Of a stretch of 64,000 nucleotides of DNA, positions 36,979 to 49,667 are shown piece by piece. The stretch comes from Pseudaquabacterium pictum. GTDB lineage: Bacteria > Pseudomonadota > Gammaproteobacteria > Burkholderiales > Burkholderiaceae_C. The position numbers and the translations under genes are program-made. The stretch covers positions 238,946-302,945 of the forward strand of contig NZ_BJCL01000007.1 in NCBI RefSeq assembly GCF_005403045.1, in the 5' to 3' direction. Every line of letters begins with the position of its first letter. Position 1 is the first letter of the stretch. Under the pieces are notes generated by a model, which did no database searches, was not told where the DNA came from, and was given only the letters and a program-made list of their open reading frames with translations.

Positions 36979-38070
36979 ATGTCGACCGCGAACTTCTCGC
37001 AGACCTACGCCGAGGCACGGGCCAAGTTCCTGGCTGCGGCCGAAGCGGCGGGGCTGGACAGCCAGGCCCACATCCACCCGCTGCTGGGCCGCGAAGGTGA
37101 AACTCTGGCGCTGGACGTGGTGCGCGACGGCCCGGCCGATGCCCGGGCGGTGCTTCTGGTCAGCTCGGCCTGCCACGGGGTGGAGGGCTACTGCGGCTCG
37201 GGCGTGCAGACCACACTGCTGCAGGATGCCGCGCTGCGCCGTGCCGCCCGGGCCAGCGGTGTGGCCATCCTCTACCTGCATGCGCTGAACCCGCACGGCT
37301 TCTCCTGGTGGCGGCGCACCACGCATGAGAACGTCGACCTGAACCGCAACTTCCAGGATTTCAGCCAGCCGCTGCCGCGCAACACGGCCTACGACGCCAT
37401 CGCCCATCTGCTGGTACCGGCCGAGTGGCCACCCACGCCGGCGGTGCAGCAGGCCACGCAGGCCTGGATCGCCAGCCACGGCCTGCCGGCCTGGCAGGCG
37501 GCGGTGTCGGGCGGCCAGTACCACCACCCCGAGGGCCTGTTCTACGGCGGCCACAACCCGACCTGGAGCCACCAGGCGGTGCGGCAGGTGCTGCGCGACC
37601 ATGGGCAGCGCTGCGCCCGCCTGGCCTGGATCGACCTGCACACCGGCCTGGGCCCCAGCGGTGTGGGCGAGCGCATCTTTGCCGGCGGCGACGACGCCGT
37701 GGCCATCGCCCGCGCCCGCGCCTGGTGGGGCGGGCCGGTTGGTCAGGCCATCACCTCCATCTACGACGGCAGTTCCACCTCGGCCGTGCTGACGGGCCTG
37801 ATGTGGGAGGCCGGCCCGCAGGAATGCCCGCAGGCCGAGCACACCGGCATCGCGCTGGAGTACGGCACCGTGCCGATCACCCAGGTGCTGGATGCGCTGC
37901 GCGCCGACCAGTGGGCCGAGAACCACCCCGAGCTGCCGGCCGACCAACGCCAGCGCATCCGCCAGCAGGTGCGCGACGCCTTCTACACCAACACCGACGC
38001 CTGGAAGCAGCAGGTGCTGGCGCAGGGCGTGGAAGCGGCCCACCAGGCGGTGGCCGGCCTGGCCGGCTGA
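36979..38070 (+). CDS. DUF2817 family M14-like metallopeptidase
   Basis: A 363-residue protein of the DUF2817 group, related to zinc carboxypeptidases. Visible parts are SSACHGVEGYCGSGVQ (zinc His and Glu), LYLHALNPHGFSWWRRTTHENVDLNRNFQDF, WIDLHTGLGPSGVGERI (second zinc His) and HTGIALEYGTVP (catalytic Glu region). There is no signal peptide, so it is likely cytoplasmic. It is probably co-transcribed with the M20 amidohydrolase. Substrate unknown. Confidence 0.85.
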   Translation: MSTANFSQTYAEARAKFLAAAEAAGLDSQAHIHPLLGREGETLALDVVRDGPADARAVLLVSSACHGVEGYCGSGVQTTLLQDAALRRAARASGVAILYLHALNPHGFSWWRRTTHENVDLNRNFQDFSQPLPRNTAYDAIAHLLVPAEWPPTPAVQQATQAWIASHGLPAWQAAVSGGQYHHPEGLFYGGHNPTWSHQAVRQVLRDHGQRCARLAWIDLHTGLGPSGVGERIFAGGDDAVAIARARAWWGGPVGQAITSIYDGSSTSAVLTGLMWEAGPQECPQAEHTGIALEYGTVPITQVLDALRADQWAENHPELPADQRQRIRQQVRDAFYTNTDAWKQQVLAQGVEAAHQAVAGLAG

Positions 38071-38088
38071 CAGCCACACCCGCCGGCC

Positions 38089-38823
38089 ATGCACACCCTG
38101 GCGGCAACCAACTCCGACGGCGGCTGGCCGGCGCTGGTTGGCCAGATCGGCGGCCAGGGCTTCTGGCGTGAGGTGCTGTCGTTGTGCAGCAGCCTGGCCG
38201 GCGCCAGCGCCGTCTCGCTGCTGCGCTGGTCGCCAGGCCAGACGCCCGTGCTGCTGGCCGCGGCCAGCCGGCAGGGCGATGCCGCGCAGGTGGCCGGCCA
38301 GCGCTACCTGGCCGGCCAGCACCACCGGCTGGACCTCCAGCTGCACGCGCCCGCCCTGGCGCCGGGCCAGCTGGGTTTGTGCAGCCAGCAGGCCGACCAG
38401 CTGCCCAGCGCCCAATGGCGGCACGACTGCTATGCCACCGTGGGCCTGGCCAGCCGCCTGTCGCTGCTGATGCCCGACAGCGACGCAGGCTGCACCGTGT
38501 TCAGCGCTTACAGGCCGGTGCAGGTGCGCGACAGCGATGACGCTGCGCTGGCCCGGCTGGGTGACCAGGCGGCGCTGCTGGCGGCGGCGCTGCAGCGCCA
38601 TCTGGCCCTGACGGCCGTGAAGCCGGTGGATCCACTCCACGCCCTGTCGGTGCGCGAGCGCCAGGTGGTCGACGCCATCCTGGCCGGCCACAGCGCCAAG
38701 CAGGCCGGCCGGACCCTGGGCCTGAGCCCGACCAGCGTGGCCACCTACCGGCAGCGGGCCTTCACCAAGCTGGGCGTGCGGCGGCAGGTCGAGCTGTTCG
38801 GCCTGCTCAGCCGGCGCGGCTGA
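38089..38823 (+). CDS. LuxR-type transcriptional regulator
   Basis: A 244-residue protein with a C-terminal LuxR helix-turn-helix near residues 184-240: LSVRERQVVDAILAGHSAKQAGRTLGLSPTSVATYRQRAFTKLGV. The first 180 residues look like an effector domain with no motif I can name. There is no phosphoacceptor domain, so it is not a classical response regulator. It follows the DUF2817 gene by 18 bp, and its end overlaps the Rieske oxygenase gene on the other strand by 17 bp. Either neighbour could be its target. Confidence 0.85.
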   Translation: MHTLAATNSDGGWPALVGQIGGQGFWREVLSLCSSLAGASAVSLLRWSPGQTPVLLAAASRQGDAAQVAGQRYLAGQHHRLDLQLHAPALAPGQLGLCSQQADQLPSAQWRHDCYATVGLASRLSLLMPDSDAGCTVFSAYRPVQVRDSDDAALARLGDQAALLAAALQRHLALTAVKPVDPLHALSVRERQVVDAILAGHSAKQAGRTLGLSPTSVATYRQRAFTKLGVRRQVELFGLLSRRG

Positions 38824-39910
38824 GCGCCTCGGCCTCGGCCTGGCGCTTCAGCCAGCGCCGCATGGCCAGCGACGCCTTGTCGGCATGGAAGCTGATCTCG
38901 GGCTGGCGCGCCGGGTAGCCGGCCAGCAGCGTCTCGATCGCCTCCAGCCCGTCCACGTCCTCCTGGAAGGCCTGCAGCAGCTGCTGGTGCATGAAGCGGG
39001 TGATCTCGGCATCGTCCAGCGCGAAGTTGCGGGCGTGCTGGATGAAGTAGTGGGTGCGGGTGGCACTCTCAGGCGTGACCAGGTGGGCAGTGCGGATGGC
39101 GCGTGCGGGCTGGGCGTCTTCCGGCAAGGCGCAGGCGTAGAACTTCACCGCCACCACATGCAGCGCGGGCGACAGGAAGCTGGAGCTGACCACCCGCGCC
39201 GCGTCCACGCCGCCCAGGCCGGTGGGCACGGCCCACAGCGGTGGCAGCCGGGTGGGCGACACGGTGCGGTGCAGGCTGAAGCGGCCGGCGGCTTCGTCCA
39301 GCACCGTCTCGAACGGTGCGCTGGCGTAGTCGGGCGTGCCGAAGCTGTTGGCATGCAGGAAGCTCAGGTGCGTCAGGTCCAGCAGGTTCTCGTGCAGGCG
39401 CACATGGCTGGCGCGCAGGTGCAGGCGCTCGGTGGACGATGCCCAGCCGGCGTCGGACATCCAGGGCTGGGCAGGCAGCAGGGCAGGATCGGCCAGCGCC
39501 GGATCACCAGGCCAGATCCACAGCAGCGCGCCGGTCTCGATCAGCGGAAAGCTGCGCACCACCGCACCGGGCGGCACCTGGGCCTGCGACGGCACGCGGG
39601 TGCAGCGGCCGTCGGCGCCGTAGCAGGCGCCGTGGTAGCCGCAGACCAGGTTGTCGCCGACCACCTGCCCGCGTGAGAGCGGGAACGAGCGGTGGGCGCA
39701 GCGGTCTTCCAGCGCCACCGCGCGGCCGTCCTCGCGGCGGTAGAGCACCACCGGGATGTCGACCAGCCGGCGCGCCAGCGGTTGGCGTGACACCTCCGGG
39801 GCCAGCGCGGCCACGTACCAGGCATTGCGCAGCAGGGGCGTGGTCTCATCGGCCAGGTCAGCCTGGGCGCGCTGGGCGGCTTGGCGAATGCGGTCGGGCA
39901 TGGCAGACAT
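38807..39910 (-). CDS. Rieske non-haem iron oxygenase, alpha subunit (VanA-like)
   Basis: The 367-residue oxygenase component has a Rieske [2Fe-2S] motif CAHRSFPLSRGQVVGDNLVCGYHG (CxH...CxxH) near residues 68-91. The mononuclear iron site is LHENLLDLTHLSFLHANSFG (two His and an upstream Asp). N-terminal RNAWYVAALAPEV and DIPVVLYRREDGRAVALEDRC are typical of demethylase or carnitine-type Rieske enzymes. No reductase gene is adjacent; the PreT/PreA operon across the 450-bp divergent region is a different type of electron carrier. An AGGAG site lies 7 nt before ATG 39910. Substrate unknown. Confidence 0.9.
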   Translation of the reverse strand: MSAMPDRIRQAAQRAQADLADETTPLLRNAWYVAALAPEVSRQPLARRLVDIPVVLYRREDGRAVALEDRCAHRSFPLSRGQVVGDNLVCGYHGACYGADGRCTRVPSQAQVPPGAVVRSFPLIETGALLWIWPGDPALADPALLPAQPWMSDAGWASSTERLHLRASHVRLHENLLDLTHLSFLHANSFGTPDYASAPFETVLDEAAGRFSLHRTVSPTRLPPLWAVPTGLGGVDAARVVSSSFLSPALHVVAVKFYACALPEDAQPARAIRTAHLVTPESATRTHYFIQHARNFALDDAEITRFMHQQLLQAFQEDVDGLEAIETLLAGYPARQPEISFHADKASLAMRRWLKRQAEAEALSRAG

Positions 39911-40293
39911 CGATGGCTCCTGATCAACAACGAACGAGAGCTTGTGGGTTGGCGATTGGGTTGTCTGTCCTGTCGCAGCAGGACACGCCAAAGTGCGGCT
40001 CAGCGTCGGGCTGGTTGGGGCTCGAAGCGGTCGCTGTGTTTGAGCGATCGCGCCGGGCCGGGAGGCCCTGCGCTCAGGCACGACCGAGGCGTTCATCCTC
40101 ATGCTGAAGATGGTGAACCGACAACTTCCGCAACGAGCCCCAAGCCGCCCAAGGTGCAGCGCCTCACCAAGCCTGTGCCGCACAACACCACCATGCACCG
40201 GTGGCGTGCAAGGCAGGGCGGCGAGACGGCGCGCGCGGGGGTTTGTCCGGGGTCGATGGCTGGCACGGTGGTTGCGTAAGATCCGGGCAAATC
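39911..40293. other. Non-coding divergent region between the Rieske and preT genes
   Basis: No convincing gene is seen. It contains a 7-bp inverted repeat TGTCCTG/CAGGACA (39966-39972 and 39979-39985). The right end leads into the RutR-like operator. Short open frames here have no start context or recognisable motif. It must carry the promoters for both divergent transcripts. Confidence 0.5.
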
Positions 40294-40309
40294 CTGACCA
40301 AACGGTCAG
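40294..40309. promoter_or_regulatory. RutR-like operator before preT
   Basis: CTGACCAAACGGTCAG has perfect 6-bp arms (CTGACC/GGTCAG) and matches the published E. coli RutR pattern TTGACCA-NN-TGGTCAA at 11 of 14 fixed positions. Its centre is about 60 bp before the preT start. The same word, including the following GCTT, recurs before the NMT1-type importer operon at 62812. Confidence 0.7.
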
Positions 40310-40360
40310 CTTCCAGGTGAATCCAGGCCACCCATCCGCCTGGTGTTGCAGGAGATGCGT

Positions 40361-41731
40361 GTGCCCCCGCCCACCACCACCGATGCCGGCCCCGACATCC
40401 GGCCCGCCCGGCTGGCCGCCGAGCAGTACGCCCAGCACTTTGCCGACGCCGCCCCGCGGCTGACGCGGACCCAGGCGCTGGTCGAGGCCGAACGCTGCCT
40501 GTACTGCTACGACGCCCCCTGCGCCACCGCCTGCCCCACCGGCATCGACGTGCCCAGCTTCATCAAGCGCATCGCCGATGACAACCTGCGCGGTGCCGCC
40601 AAGGCCATCCTGGAGGCCAACCCGCTGGGCGGCACCTGCGCCCGCGTCTGCCCGACCGAGGTGCTGTGCGAGCAGGTCTGCGTGCGCACCACCCAGCAAG
40701 GCAAGCCGGTGGAGATCGGCAAGCTGCAGCGCTATGCGGTGGATGCGGTGATGGACCAGCCGATCAGCGCCCTCTTCCCGCGCGCCACGCCCACCGGCAA
40801 GACGGTGGCCGTGGTCGGTGCCGGGCCGGCCGGCATCGCCTGCGCCGTGGGCCTGGCGCGGCTGGGCCACAGCGTGGTGCTGCACGACGCCCAGGCCAAG
40901 GGCGGTGGCCTCAATGAGTACGGCCTGGCCAGCTACAAGGTGGCCGGCCAGTTCGCGCAACGTGAGCTGGACTGGCTGCTGGGCATCGGCGGCATCACGC
41001 TGAAGACCGGCTGGAAGCTGCAGACCGCCGCCCAGCTGCAGGCGCTGCGCGACGGCCATGCCGCCGTCTACCTGGCCGTGGGCCTGGCCGGCACCCAGGC
41101 GCTGCGCGTGCCGGGTGAAGACCTGGACGGCGTGCGCGATGCGGTCGACTTCATCGCCGAGCTGCGCCAGGCGGCCGACCCATCCACCCTGCCGATCGGC
41201 CGCCGCGTGGTGGTGATCGGCGGCGGCATGACCGCGGTGGACGCGGCGGTGCAGAGCAAGCTGCTGGGTGCCGAGCAGGTGCACATGGTCTACCGCCGCG
41301 GCCCGGCCACCATGGGCGCCAGCCATGCCGAGCAGGAGTGGGCGCAGACGCATGGCATCAGCATCCACCACTGGCTGGTGCCCGAGGCGCTGCTGCCCGG
41401 CAGCGGCGCAGCTGCCGGCCATGTGGCCGCCGTGCGCTTCGAGCGCCAGGTGCTGATGGAAGGCCAGCTGCAGCCCACCGGGCTGCACGAGACCCTGGCC
41501 GCCGACATGGTGCTCAAGGCCATCGGCCAGAAGCTCGACAGCAGCCTGCTGGCCGACTGCGGCCTGACATTGCGTGACGGCCGCGTGGTGGCCGACGACG
41601 ACGGCCGCACCGGCGTGGCCGGCCTGTATGCCGGCGGCGACTGCCGGCTGGGCGGGCGCGACCTGACGGTGGAAGCGGTGGAGGACGGCAAGCGCGCCGC
41701 CCTGGCCATCCATTCGCAACTGATCGCTTGA
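40361..41731 (+). CDS. preT: NAD-dependent dihydropyrimidine dehydrogenase subunit PreT
   Basis: The flavoprotein subunit that passes electrons from NADH to PreA for reduction of uracil or thymine. The product, about 456 residues, has N-terminal iron-sulphur cysteines (CLYCYDAPCATACPTGIDVPSFIKRI and GGTCARVCPTEVLCEQVCV) and an FAD site VAVVGAGPAGIACAVGLARLGHSVVLHDA. A second dinucleotide site is VVVIGGGMTAVDAAVQSKLLGA, and the terminal FAD segment is GLYAGGDCRLGGRDLTVEAVEDG. GTG 40361 is chosen because CAGGAG ends 6 nt before it; ATG 40355 and GTG 40343 lie on or before that site. Confidence 0.93.
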   Translation: MPPPTTTDAGPDIRPARLAAEQYAQHFADAAPRLTRTQALVEAERCLYCYDAPCATACPTGIDVPSFIKRIADDNLRGAAKAILEANPLGGTCARVCPTEVLCEQVCVRTTQQGKPVEIGKLQRYAVDAVMDQPISALFPRATPTGKTVAVVGAGPAGIACAVGLARLGHSVVLHDAQAKGGGLNEYGLASYKVAGQFAQRELDWLLGIGGITLKTGWKLQTAAQLQALRDGHAAVYLAVGLAGTQALRVPGEDLDGVRDAVDFIAELRQAADPSTLPIGRRVVVIGGGMTAVDAAVQSKLLGAEQVHMVYRRGPATMGASHAEQEWAQTHGISIHHWLVPEALLPGSGAAAGHVAAVRFERQVLMEGQLQPTGLHETLAADMVLKAIGQKLDSSLLADCGLTLRDGRVVADDDGRTGVAGLYAGGDCRLGGRDLTVEAVEDGKRAALAIHSQLIA

Positions 41732-41748
41732 AGCGGAGCACACACACC

Positions 41749-44557
<2,809 letters not shown>

Positions 44558-44571
44558 AGAAGGAGCACGCC

Positions 44572-45846
44572 ATGGACATGAAGACCACCCCCCTTCCGGA
44601 GAAGATCGCCGGCCTGCGTGTCAACGGCCAGCGGCTGTGGGACAGCCTGATGGAACTGGCCCAGATCGGCGCCACCGCCAAGGGCGGCGTCTGCCGCCTG
44701 ACGCTGACCGACCTGGACAAGCAGGGCCGCGACCTGGTCAGCCGCTGGGCCAGGGAGGCCGGCATGACCATCACCATCGACAAGATCGGCAACGGCTTCC
44801 TGCGCCGGCCGGGCCGCAACAACAGCCTGCCGCCGGTGATGACCGGCAGCCACATCGACACCCAGCCCACCGGCGGCAAGTTCGACGGCAACTACGGCGT
44901 GCTGGCCGGCATCGAGGTGGTGCGCACGCTGAACGACGCCGGCATCGAGACCGAGGCGCCGATCGAGGTGGCCTGGTGGACCAACGAGGAAGGCTCGCGC
45001 TTCGTGCCGGTGATGATGGGCTCGGGCGTGTTCGCCAAGGCCTTCACGCTGGATCACGCCTACGCCGCGACGGACACCGAGGGCAAGACGGTGAAGGGCG
45101 AACTGGAACGCATCGGCTACATCGGCGACGAAGAGCCCGGTGACCACCCGATCGGCAGCTACTTCGAGACCCACATCGAGCAGGGCCCGGTGCTGGAGGA
45201 CAACGCCAAGACCATCGGCGTGGTGACCGGCGTGCTGGGCATCCGCTGGTACGACTGCGTGGTCACCGGCATGGAGGCGCATGCCGGTCCCACGCCGATG
45301 GCGCTGCGCAAGGATGCGCTGCAGGTGGCCGCCAGGCTGATGCAGGAGGTGGTGGCCTGCGCCCACCGCCACCCGCCGCACGGGCGCGGCACGGTGGGCA
45401 TGGTCAACGTGCACCCGAACAGCCGCAACGTCATCCCCGGCCGGGTGAAGTTCAGCATCGACCTGCGCAATGCCAGCGACGCGCTGTGCGACGCGATGGA
45501 TGCCGACATCCGCTCAGTGGCCGCGAAGCTCAGCGCCGAGAGCGGCCTGCCGATCGAGATCACGCCGGTCAGCGCCTACCCGGCCCAGCCCTTCCATGCC
45601 GATTGCGTGGAGGCGGTGGGCCGCGCGGCCGAGAAGCTGGGCTACAGCCACATGCAGGCCGTCAGCGGCGCCGGGCATGACGCCGTCTACATGGCCCGGC
45701 TGGCGCCGGCCGGCATGATCTTCATCCCCTGCAAGGACGGCATCAGCCACAACGAGATCGAGGACGCCAAGCCCGAACACATCGAAGCCGGCTGCAACGT
45801 CCTGTTGCACGCGATGCTCGAACGCGCCGGCGTTGTGCGTGACTGA
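44572..45846 (+). CDS. Zn-dependent N-carbamoyl amidohydrolase (beta-ureidopropionase/HyuC type)
   Basis: An M20-family member hydrolysing N-carbamoyl-beta-alanine to beta-alanine, CO2 and ammonia. The 424-residue product has GSHIDTQPTGGKFDGNYGVLAGIEVVRTL (metal His/Asp), AWWTNEEGSRFVPVMMGSGVF, YFETHIEQGPVLE, GMEAHAGPTPMALRKDAL, SRNVIPGRVKFSIDLR and SGAGHDAVYMARLAPAGMIFIPCKDGISHNEIE. An AAGGAG site lies 6-7 nt before the ATG. It completes the reductive pyrimidine pathway begun by PreTA. The 180-bp region after it has only a 6-bp inverted repeat CTGTCA/TGACAG and a repeated AGAACTCC. Confidence 0.94.
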   Translation: MDMKTTPLPEKIAGLRVNGQRLWDSLMELAQIGATAKGGVCRLTLTDLDKQGRDLVSRWAREAGMTITIDKIGNGFLRRPGRNNSLPPVMTGSHIDTQPTGGKFDGNYGVLAGIEVVRTLNDAGIETEAPIEVAWWTNEEGSRFVPVMMGSGVFAKAFTLDHAYAATDTEGKTVKGELERIGYIGDEEPGDHPIGSYFETHIEQGPVLEDNAKTIGVVTGVLGIRWYDCVVTGMEAHAGPTPMALRKDALQVAARLMQEVVACAHRHPPHGRGTVGMVNVHPNSRNVIPGRVKFSIDLRNASDALCDAMDADIRSVAAKLSAESGLPIEITPVSAYPAQPFHADCVEAVGRAAEKLGYSHMQAVSGAGHDAVYMARLAPAGMIFIPCKDGISHNEIEDAKPEHIEAGCNVLLHAMLERAGVVRD

Positions 45847-46026
45847 GCTGACACTGTCAAGAACTCCTGACAGACCAGATTGAGAACTCCATCGGACGCC
45901 CGCATCAAGCGGTGCGTCCAACGGGCCGACAACCAGCGTAGCGACGGCCCACCTGCAGGTGGTCGCGCCTTGACGCAAAGCAAGCCCGTGGATGGTCCCG
46001 GGCGGTCCACCCCGACGGAGTTCTCG

Positions 46027-47166
46027 ATGCGCACGCCCTTCATCCCCACCTTGGTCGGCCTCGGTCTGGCCGTTCTTCTGCAACCTGCCCTCGCCACCGA
46101 CGGCCTCAGCGCCACCGAGGTGAAGATCGGCATGGTCAATGTGCAGACCGGTCCCGCGTCCGGCCTGGGCAAGGGCATGCGCCAGGGCGCCGAGGCGGTG
46201 TTCAAGGCCGTCAATGGCAAGGGTGGCGTCAACGGCCGGCAGATCAACCTGCTGGTCGGCGACGACGGCTACGAGCCGGACAAGGCCATCGACGAGACGC
46301 TGAAGATGATCGAGCAGCAGAAGGTGTTCTCGCTGTTCGGCTACGTGGGCACGCCCACGGCCAATGCGGTGCTGCCGATCGTCAAGGAGATGGATGTGCC
46401 GCTGGTGGGCGCCTTCACCGGCGCGATGAGCCTGCGCCAGCCGGTGACGCCGCAGGTGTTCAACGTGCGTGCCAGCTACGACGACGAGGCCGAGACCCTG
46501 GTGGCCCACTTCATCGCCAAGGGCGCCAAGAGCGTGGCGGTGTTCTACCAGGACGACGGCTTCGGCAGCGCGGTGCTGTCGGGCACCGAGAAGGCGCTGA
46601 AGAAGCGCAGCATGGCCATTGCCGCCAAGGGCAGCTTCCAGCGCAACACCCTGGCCATCAAGACCGGCCTGGCCGCGATGCTGGACGCCAAGCCCGATGC
46701 GGTGGTGATGGTGGGCACCTATGCGCCGCTGGCCGCCTTCATCCGCGAAGCCCGCGCCGCCGGCCTGAAGTCGCAGCTGGCCACGGTCAGCTTCGTGGGC
46801 ACAGACAACCTGGTCAGCGATGTCGGCACCGCCGGCGACGGCGTGGTGATCAGCCAGGTGGTGCCGTTCCCCGACGACAACGACCTGCCCATCCAGCGTG
46901 AATGCCGCGAGGCCCTGGCCGCCAACGGCGGCGGCAAGCTGGGCTTCGTCAACTTCGAGGGCTGCATCACCGCCAAGGTGATGGTGGCCGCGCTGGAGCG
47001 CGCCGGTGCCCAGCCCGAGCGCGCCGGCCTCGTGAAGGCGCTGCAGGGCATGCAGGGCCACGACCTGGGCGGCCTGAAGCTGAGCTTTGCCGCCAACAAC
47101 CACCAGGCCCTGTCCGACGTGTTCCTGACCCAGATCCAGGGCGGCAAGATCACCAAGCTGCGCTGA
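46027..47166 (+). CDS. LIV-type periplasmic substrate-binding protein
   Basis: A 379-residue exported binding protein. The signal peptide is [15 protein letters not shown]. The mature part has the Leu/Ile/Val-binding fold: [107 protein letters not shown] and [20 protein letters not shown]. No LivH/M/G/F transporter genes are nearby; instead a chemoreceptor follows after 26 bp. This suggests it delivers a ligand to the chemoreceptor rather than to a permease. The ligand may be an amide, urea or amino-acid-like compound. Confidence 0.88.
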   Translation: MRTPFIPTLVGLGLAVLLQPALATDGLSATEVKIGMVNVQTGPASGLGKGMRQGAEAVFKAVNGKGGVNGRQINLLVGDDGYEPDKAIDETLKMIEQQKVFSLFGYVGTPTANAVLPIVKEMDVPLVGAFTGAMSLRQPVTPQVFNVRASYDDEAETLVAHFIAKGAKSVAVFYQDDGFGSAVLSGTEKALKKRSMAIAAKGSFQRNTLAIKTGLAAMLDAKPDAVVMVGTYAPLAAFIREARAAGLKSQLATVSFVGTDNLVSDVGTAGDGVVISQVVPFPDDNDLPIQRECREALAANGGGKLGFVNFEGCITAKVMVAALERAGAQPERAGLVKALQGMQGHDLGGLKLSFAANNHQALSDVFLTQIQGGKITKLR

Positions 47167-47192
47167 TCCGCACGTCCATTGCCGAGCCCACC

Positions 47193-49586
47193 ATGAAGAT
47201 CTCCCACCGCCTGCTGGCGCTTTCCGGCTTCTCGGCCGCCGGCCTGGTCTGCGTGGCCGGCGTCAGCTACTTCGCCGTCACGTCCATCCAGACCGACCTG
47301 CGGGGCCTGACCTCGCAGGCCGCGCCGCTGCAGAGCAAGACCTACGAGCTGCAGGAGCGCACCGAGCGCGCCATGGGCCGGCTGCTCAAGCTGAGCCTGG
47401 CACGCAACACCACCGAGGCCACGCAGGCCGGCGAGGCCGCCGAGGGTGACCTGAAGGCCATCGAGCAGCTGCGGCGCGAGCTGGTGGCACTGGACCCGAA
47501 GGCCGGTGGCGAGGCGGTGGACTTCCGCGCCAGCCAGGCGGAGATCGGCAAGGCCGTGGCCCAGCGCCTGGCCGACACCGCCGCCTACCAGAAGGAGACC
47601 GAGGCCGCCCGCGTGGCCCTGGGCAAGGCCGAGGAGGCGATCAGCGCCACCCGCGCCTCGGTCAAGCAGATCGGCGTGGAGGCCGGCAAGACGGCGGATG
47701 CGGCGCAGGACGCCAGCCGCCGCCTGTCCAACACGATGAAGAGCGTGCTGTCGGCGCAGAGCCGGCTGAAGGAGGTGGCCATCGTCGTGGCCGAGGCCGA
47801 CACGGTGAGCAACCGCTTCCGGCTGAACCCGCTGAAGGAGAAGATGAAGAGCGCGGTCGACGGCATCGTCCGCCTGACGCCCGAGACCGCCGGCGACGAC
47901 CCGCTGAAGGAGACCCGTGCGCTGGCGGCGACGCTGATGGACAGCTTCGCCAAGGACGGCAGCGGCCTGCTGGCGCTGCGCGCCAACGTGCTGGCCAGCA
48001 AGCCCGACGCGGCCGAGGCCTATGCCAGGCAGCGCAAGGCCATCCTCGATCCGGTCGAAGCTGCCGGCAACAAGCTCAACACCGTGCTCGACAACACCGA
48101 GGTGCAGGCCGCCAAGCAGCGCCAGGCGCTGGAGGCGGCACTGCGCACCCGCAACGAGCCCGGCGGCGTGGTCGTCACCAGCGAAGAGGTCTCGCTGGAC
48201 ATCCGCGAGATGGTGGGCAGCCTGCGCCTGCTGATGCTGGCCGCCAACGCCAAGGAGGCCGAGACCGCGCAGGCCGACATCGTCGCCCTGAACAAGCGTC
48301 TGGGCCAGAACATGGTGGCCATGCGCGCCGGCCTGGTGAAGATGGGCAAGCCGCAGCTGGCCGGGCAGGTGGATGCCGCGATCGCCCGCATGGCCGAGGT
48401 GGGTGGCTCGGTCGACAAGGTGGCCACTGCCAAGCGCAGCCTGCTGGGCAGCGAGGCGGCCATGACCGCATCGCTGGACAAGCTCAAGGACACGGCGCAG
48501 AAGCAGGCCAGCCTGGGCGAGGCCCAGGTCAAGAGCATGGCGGCGCGCCAGACCGAGGTGACGGCTGCGGTGGATGCGCGGGTGCAGCAGTCGCTGACCG
48601 CGATCCTGGGCATCGCGGCGCTGATCATCGTGGTCTCGGCGGCGATCAGCTGGCGCACCGTGGCCACCGTCACCCGCCGGCTGGATGCCGCGGTGCGGGT
48701 GGCCGAGGCGGTGTCGCAGGGCCAGCTGGTGCGGGTGCCGGCCACCCAGGGCAATGACGAGACGGCCCGCCTGATGGGCGCGCTGGGCGCGATGGTGCAG
48801 ACGCTGACCGGCATCATCGGCAACATCCAGGGCGCCGCGGCGCAGATCCACACCGGCTCCAGCGAGATCAGCCGCGGCAACGAGGACCTGAGCGGCCGCA
48901 CCGAGCAGCAGGCCTCGCAGCTGCAGCAGACCGCCGCCGCGGTGGAGGAGCTGACCAGCACCGTGCGCCAGAACGCCGACTCGGCCCGCCATGCCAGCGC
49001 GCTGGCCGGCGAGGCCAGCGCCGTGGCCGCCCAGGGCGGCCAGCTGGTGGGCGACGTGGTGCACACGATGAACGACATCGAGGCCTCGTCGCGGCAGATC
49101 GGCGAGATCGTCGGCGTCATCGACGGCATCGCCTTCCAGACCAACATCCTGGCGCTGAACGCGGCGGTGGAAGCCGCCCGCGCCGGCGAGCACGGCCGCG
49201 GCTTCGCGGTGGTGGCCAGCGAGGTGCGCGCCCTGGCGCAGAAGAGCGCCGCTGCAGCCCACCAGGTCAAGGCCATCGTCGACACCAGCGTGGGCAAGAT
49301 CGCCGCCGGCTCCAGCCAGGTGCAGCAGGCCGGCAACGCGGTGCAGGGCATCGTCGACCAGGTGCGCAGCGTCACCCAGATCATCGGCGAGATCGCCCAG
49401 GCCAGCGCCGAACAGGCCGACTCGGTCAGCGCGGTGGGCGCGGCGGTGCAGCAGCTGGATGCGCTGACCCAGCAGAACGCGGCGCTGGCCGAGCAGAGCA
49501 CCGCCGCGGCGGTGAGCCTGCGCGACCAGGCGGCCGGCCTGAACCAGGCGGTGGCCGCCTTCCACGTGGAGCACACGGCCAGCTGA
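47193..49586 (+). CDS. Methyl-accepting chemotaxis protein with large periplasmic domain
   Basis: A 797-residue transmembrane chemoreceptor. TM1 is residues about 5-30 ([26 protein letters not shown]). A mostly helical, charged periplasmic domain follows to about 465, much longer than the 150-250 residues of common receptors. TM2 is 468-487 ([20 protein letters not shown]), and the HAMP region continues to about 540. The signalling domain has its tip near 640-670 ([41 protein letters not shown]). There is no C-terminal CheR-docking pentapeptide (it ends VEHTAS). It is probably co-transcribed with the LIV-type binding protein before it. Confidence 0.93.
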   Translation: MKISHRLLALSGFSAAGLVCVAGVSYFAVTSIQTDLRGLTSQAAPLQSKTYELQERTERAMGRLLKLSLARNTTEATQAGEAAEGDLKAIEQLRRELVALDPKAGGEAVDFRASQAEIGKAVAQRLADTAAYQKETEAARVALGKAEEAISATRASVKQIGVEAGKTADAAQDASRRLSNTMKSVLSAQSRLKEVAIVVAEADTVSNRFRLNPLKEKMKSAVDGIVRLTPETAGDDPLKETRALAATLMDSFAKDGSGLLALRANVLASKPDAAEAYARQRKAILDPVEAAGNKLNTVLDNTEVQAAKQRQALEAALRTRNEPGGVVVTSEEVSLDIREMVGSLRLLMLAANAKEAETAQADIVALNKRLGQNMVAMRAGLVKMGKPQLAGQVDAAIARMAEVGGSVDKVATAKRSLLGSEAAMTASLDKLKDTAQKQASLGEAQVKSMAARQTEVTAAVDARVQQSLTAILGIAALIIVVSAAISWRTVATVTRRLDAAVRVAEAVSQGQLVRVPATQGNDETARLMGALGAMVQTLTGIIGNIQGAAAQIHTGSSEISRGNEDLSGRTEQQASQLQQTAAAVEELTSTVRQNADSARHASALAGEASAVAAQGGQLVGDVVHTMNDIEASSRQIGEIVGVIDGIAFQTNILALNAAVEAARAGEHGRGFAVVASEVRALAQKSAAAAHQVKAIVDTSVGKIAAGSSQVQQAGNAVQGIVDQVRSVTQIIGEIAQASAEQADSVSAVGAAVQQLDALTQQNAALAEQSTAAAVSLRDQAAGLNQAVAAFHVEHTAS

Positions 49587-49634
49587 CGGCCGGGACCGGT
49601 CCGCCCGCGCCACGTCTGGCGCATGCAGATCGCT

Positions 49635-49661
49635 TGCTAATGCGAATTGTTCGCATTAGCA
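49635..49661. promoter_or_regulatory. 27-bp Fur-like palindrome before the DUF2325 gene
   Basis: Perfect 12-bp arms TGCTAATGCGAA and TTCGCATTAGCA flank a TTG centre. The core AATGCGAAT-N-GTTCGCATT fits the Fur-box style AATGNGAATNNTTCNCATT. It is AT-rich against its surroundings and sits 6 bp before ATG 49668, where a bound repressor would block transcription or initiation. Confidence 0.7.
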
Positions 49662-49667
49662 TGGGGC

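Noticed and set aside
39911..40354. Short open frames in the Rieske-preT gap as a small gene or transposase remnant
   Set aside because: No ribosome site, no recognisable residue pattern, and no terminal repeats or target duplication.
46719..49613. Long open frame antisense to the chemoreceptor
   Set aside because: It is a shadow of repetitive Ala/Glu-rich coding sequence with no start context or domain.
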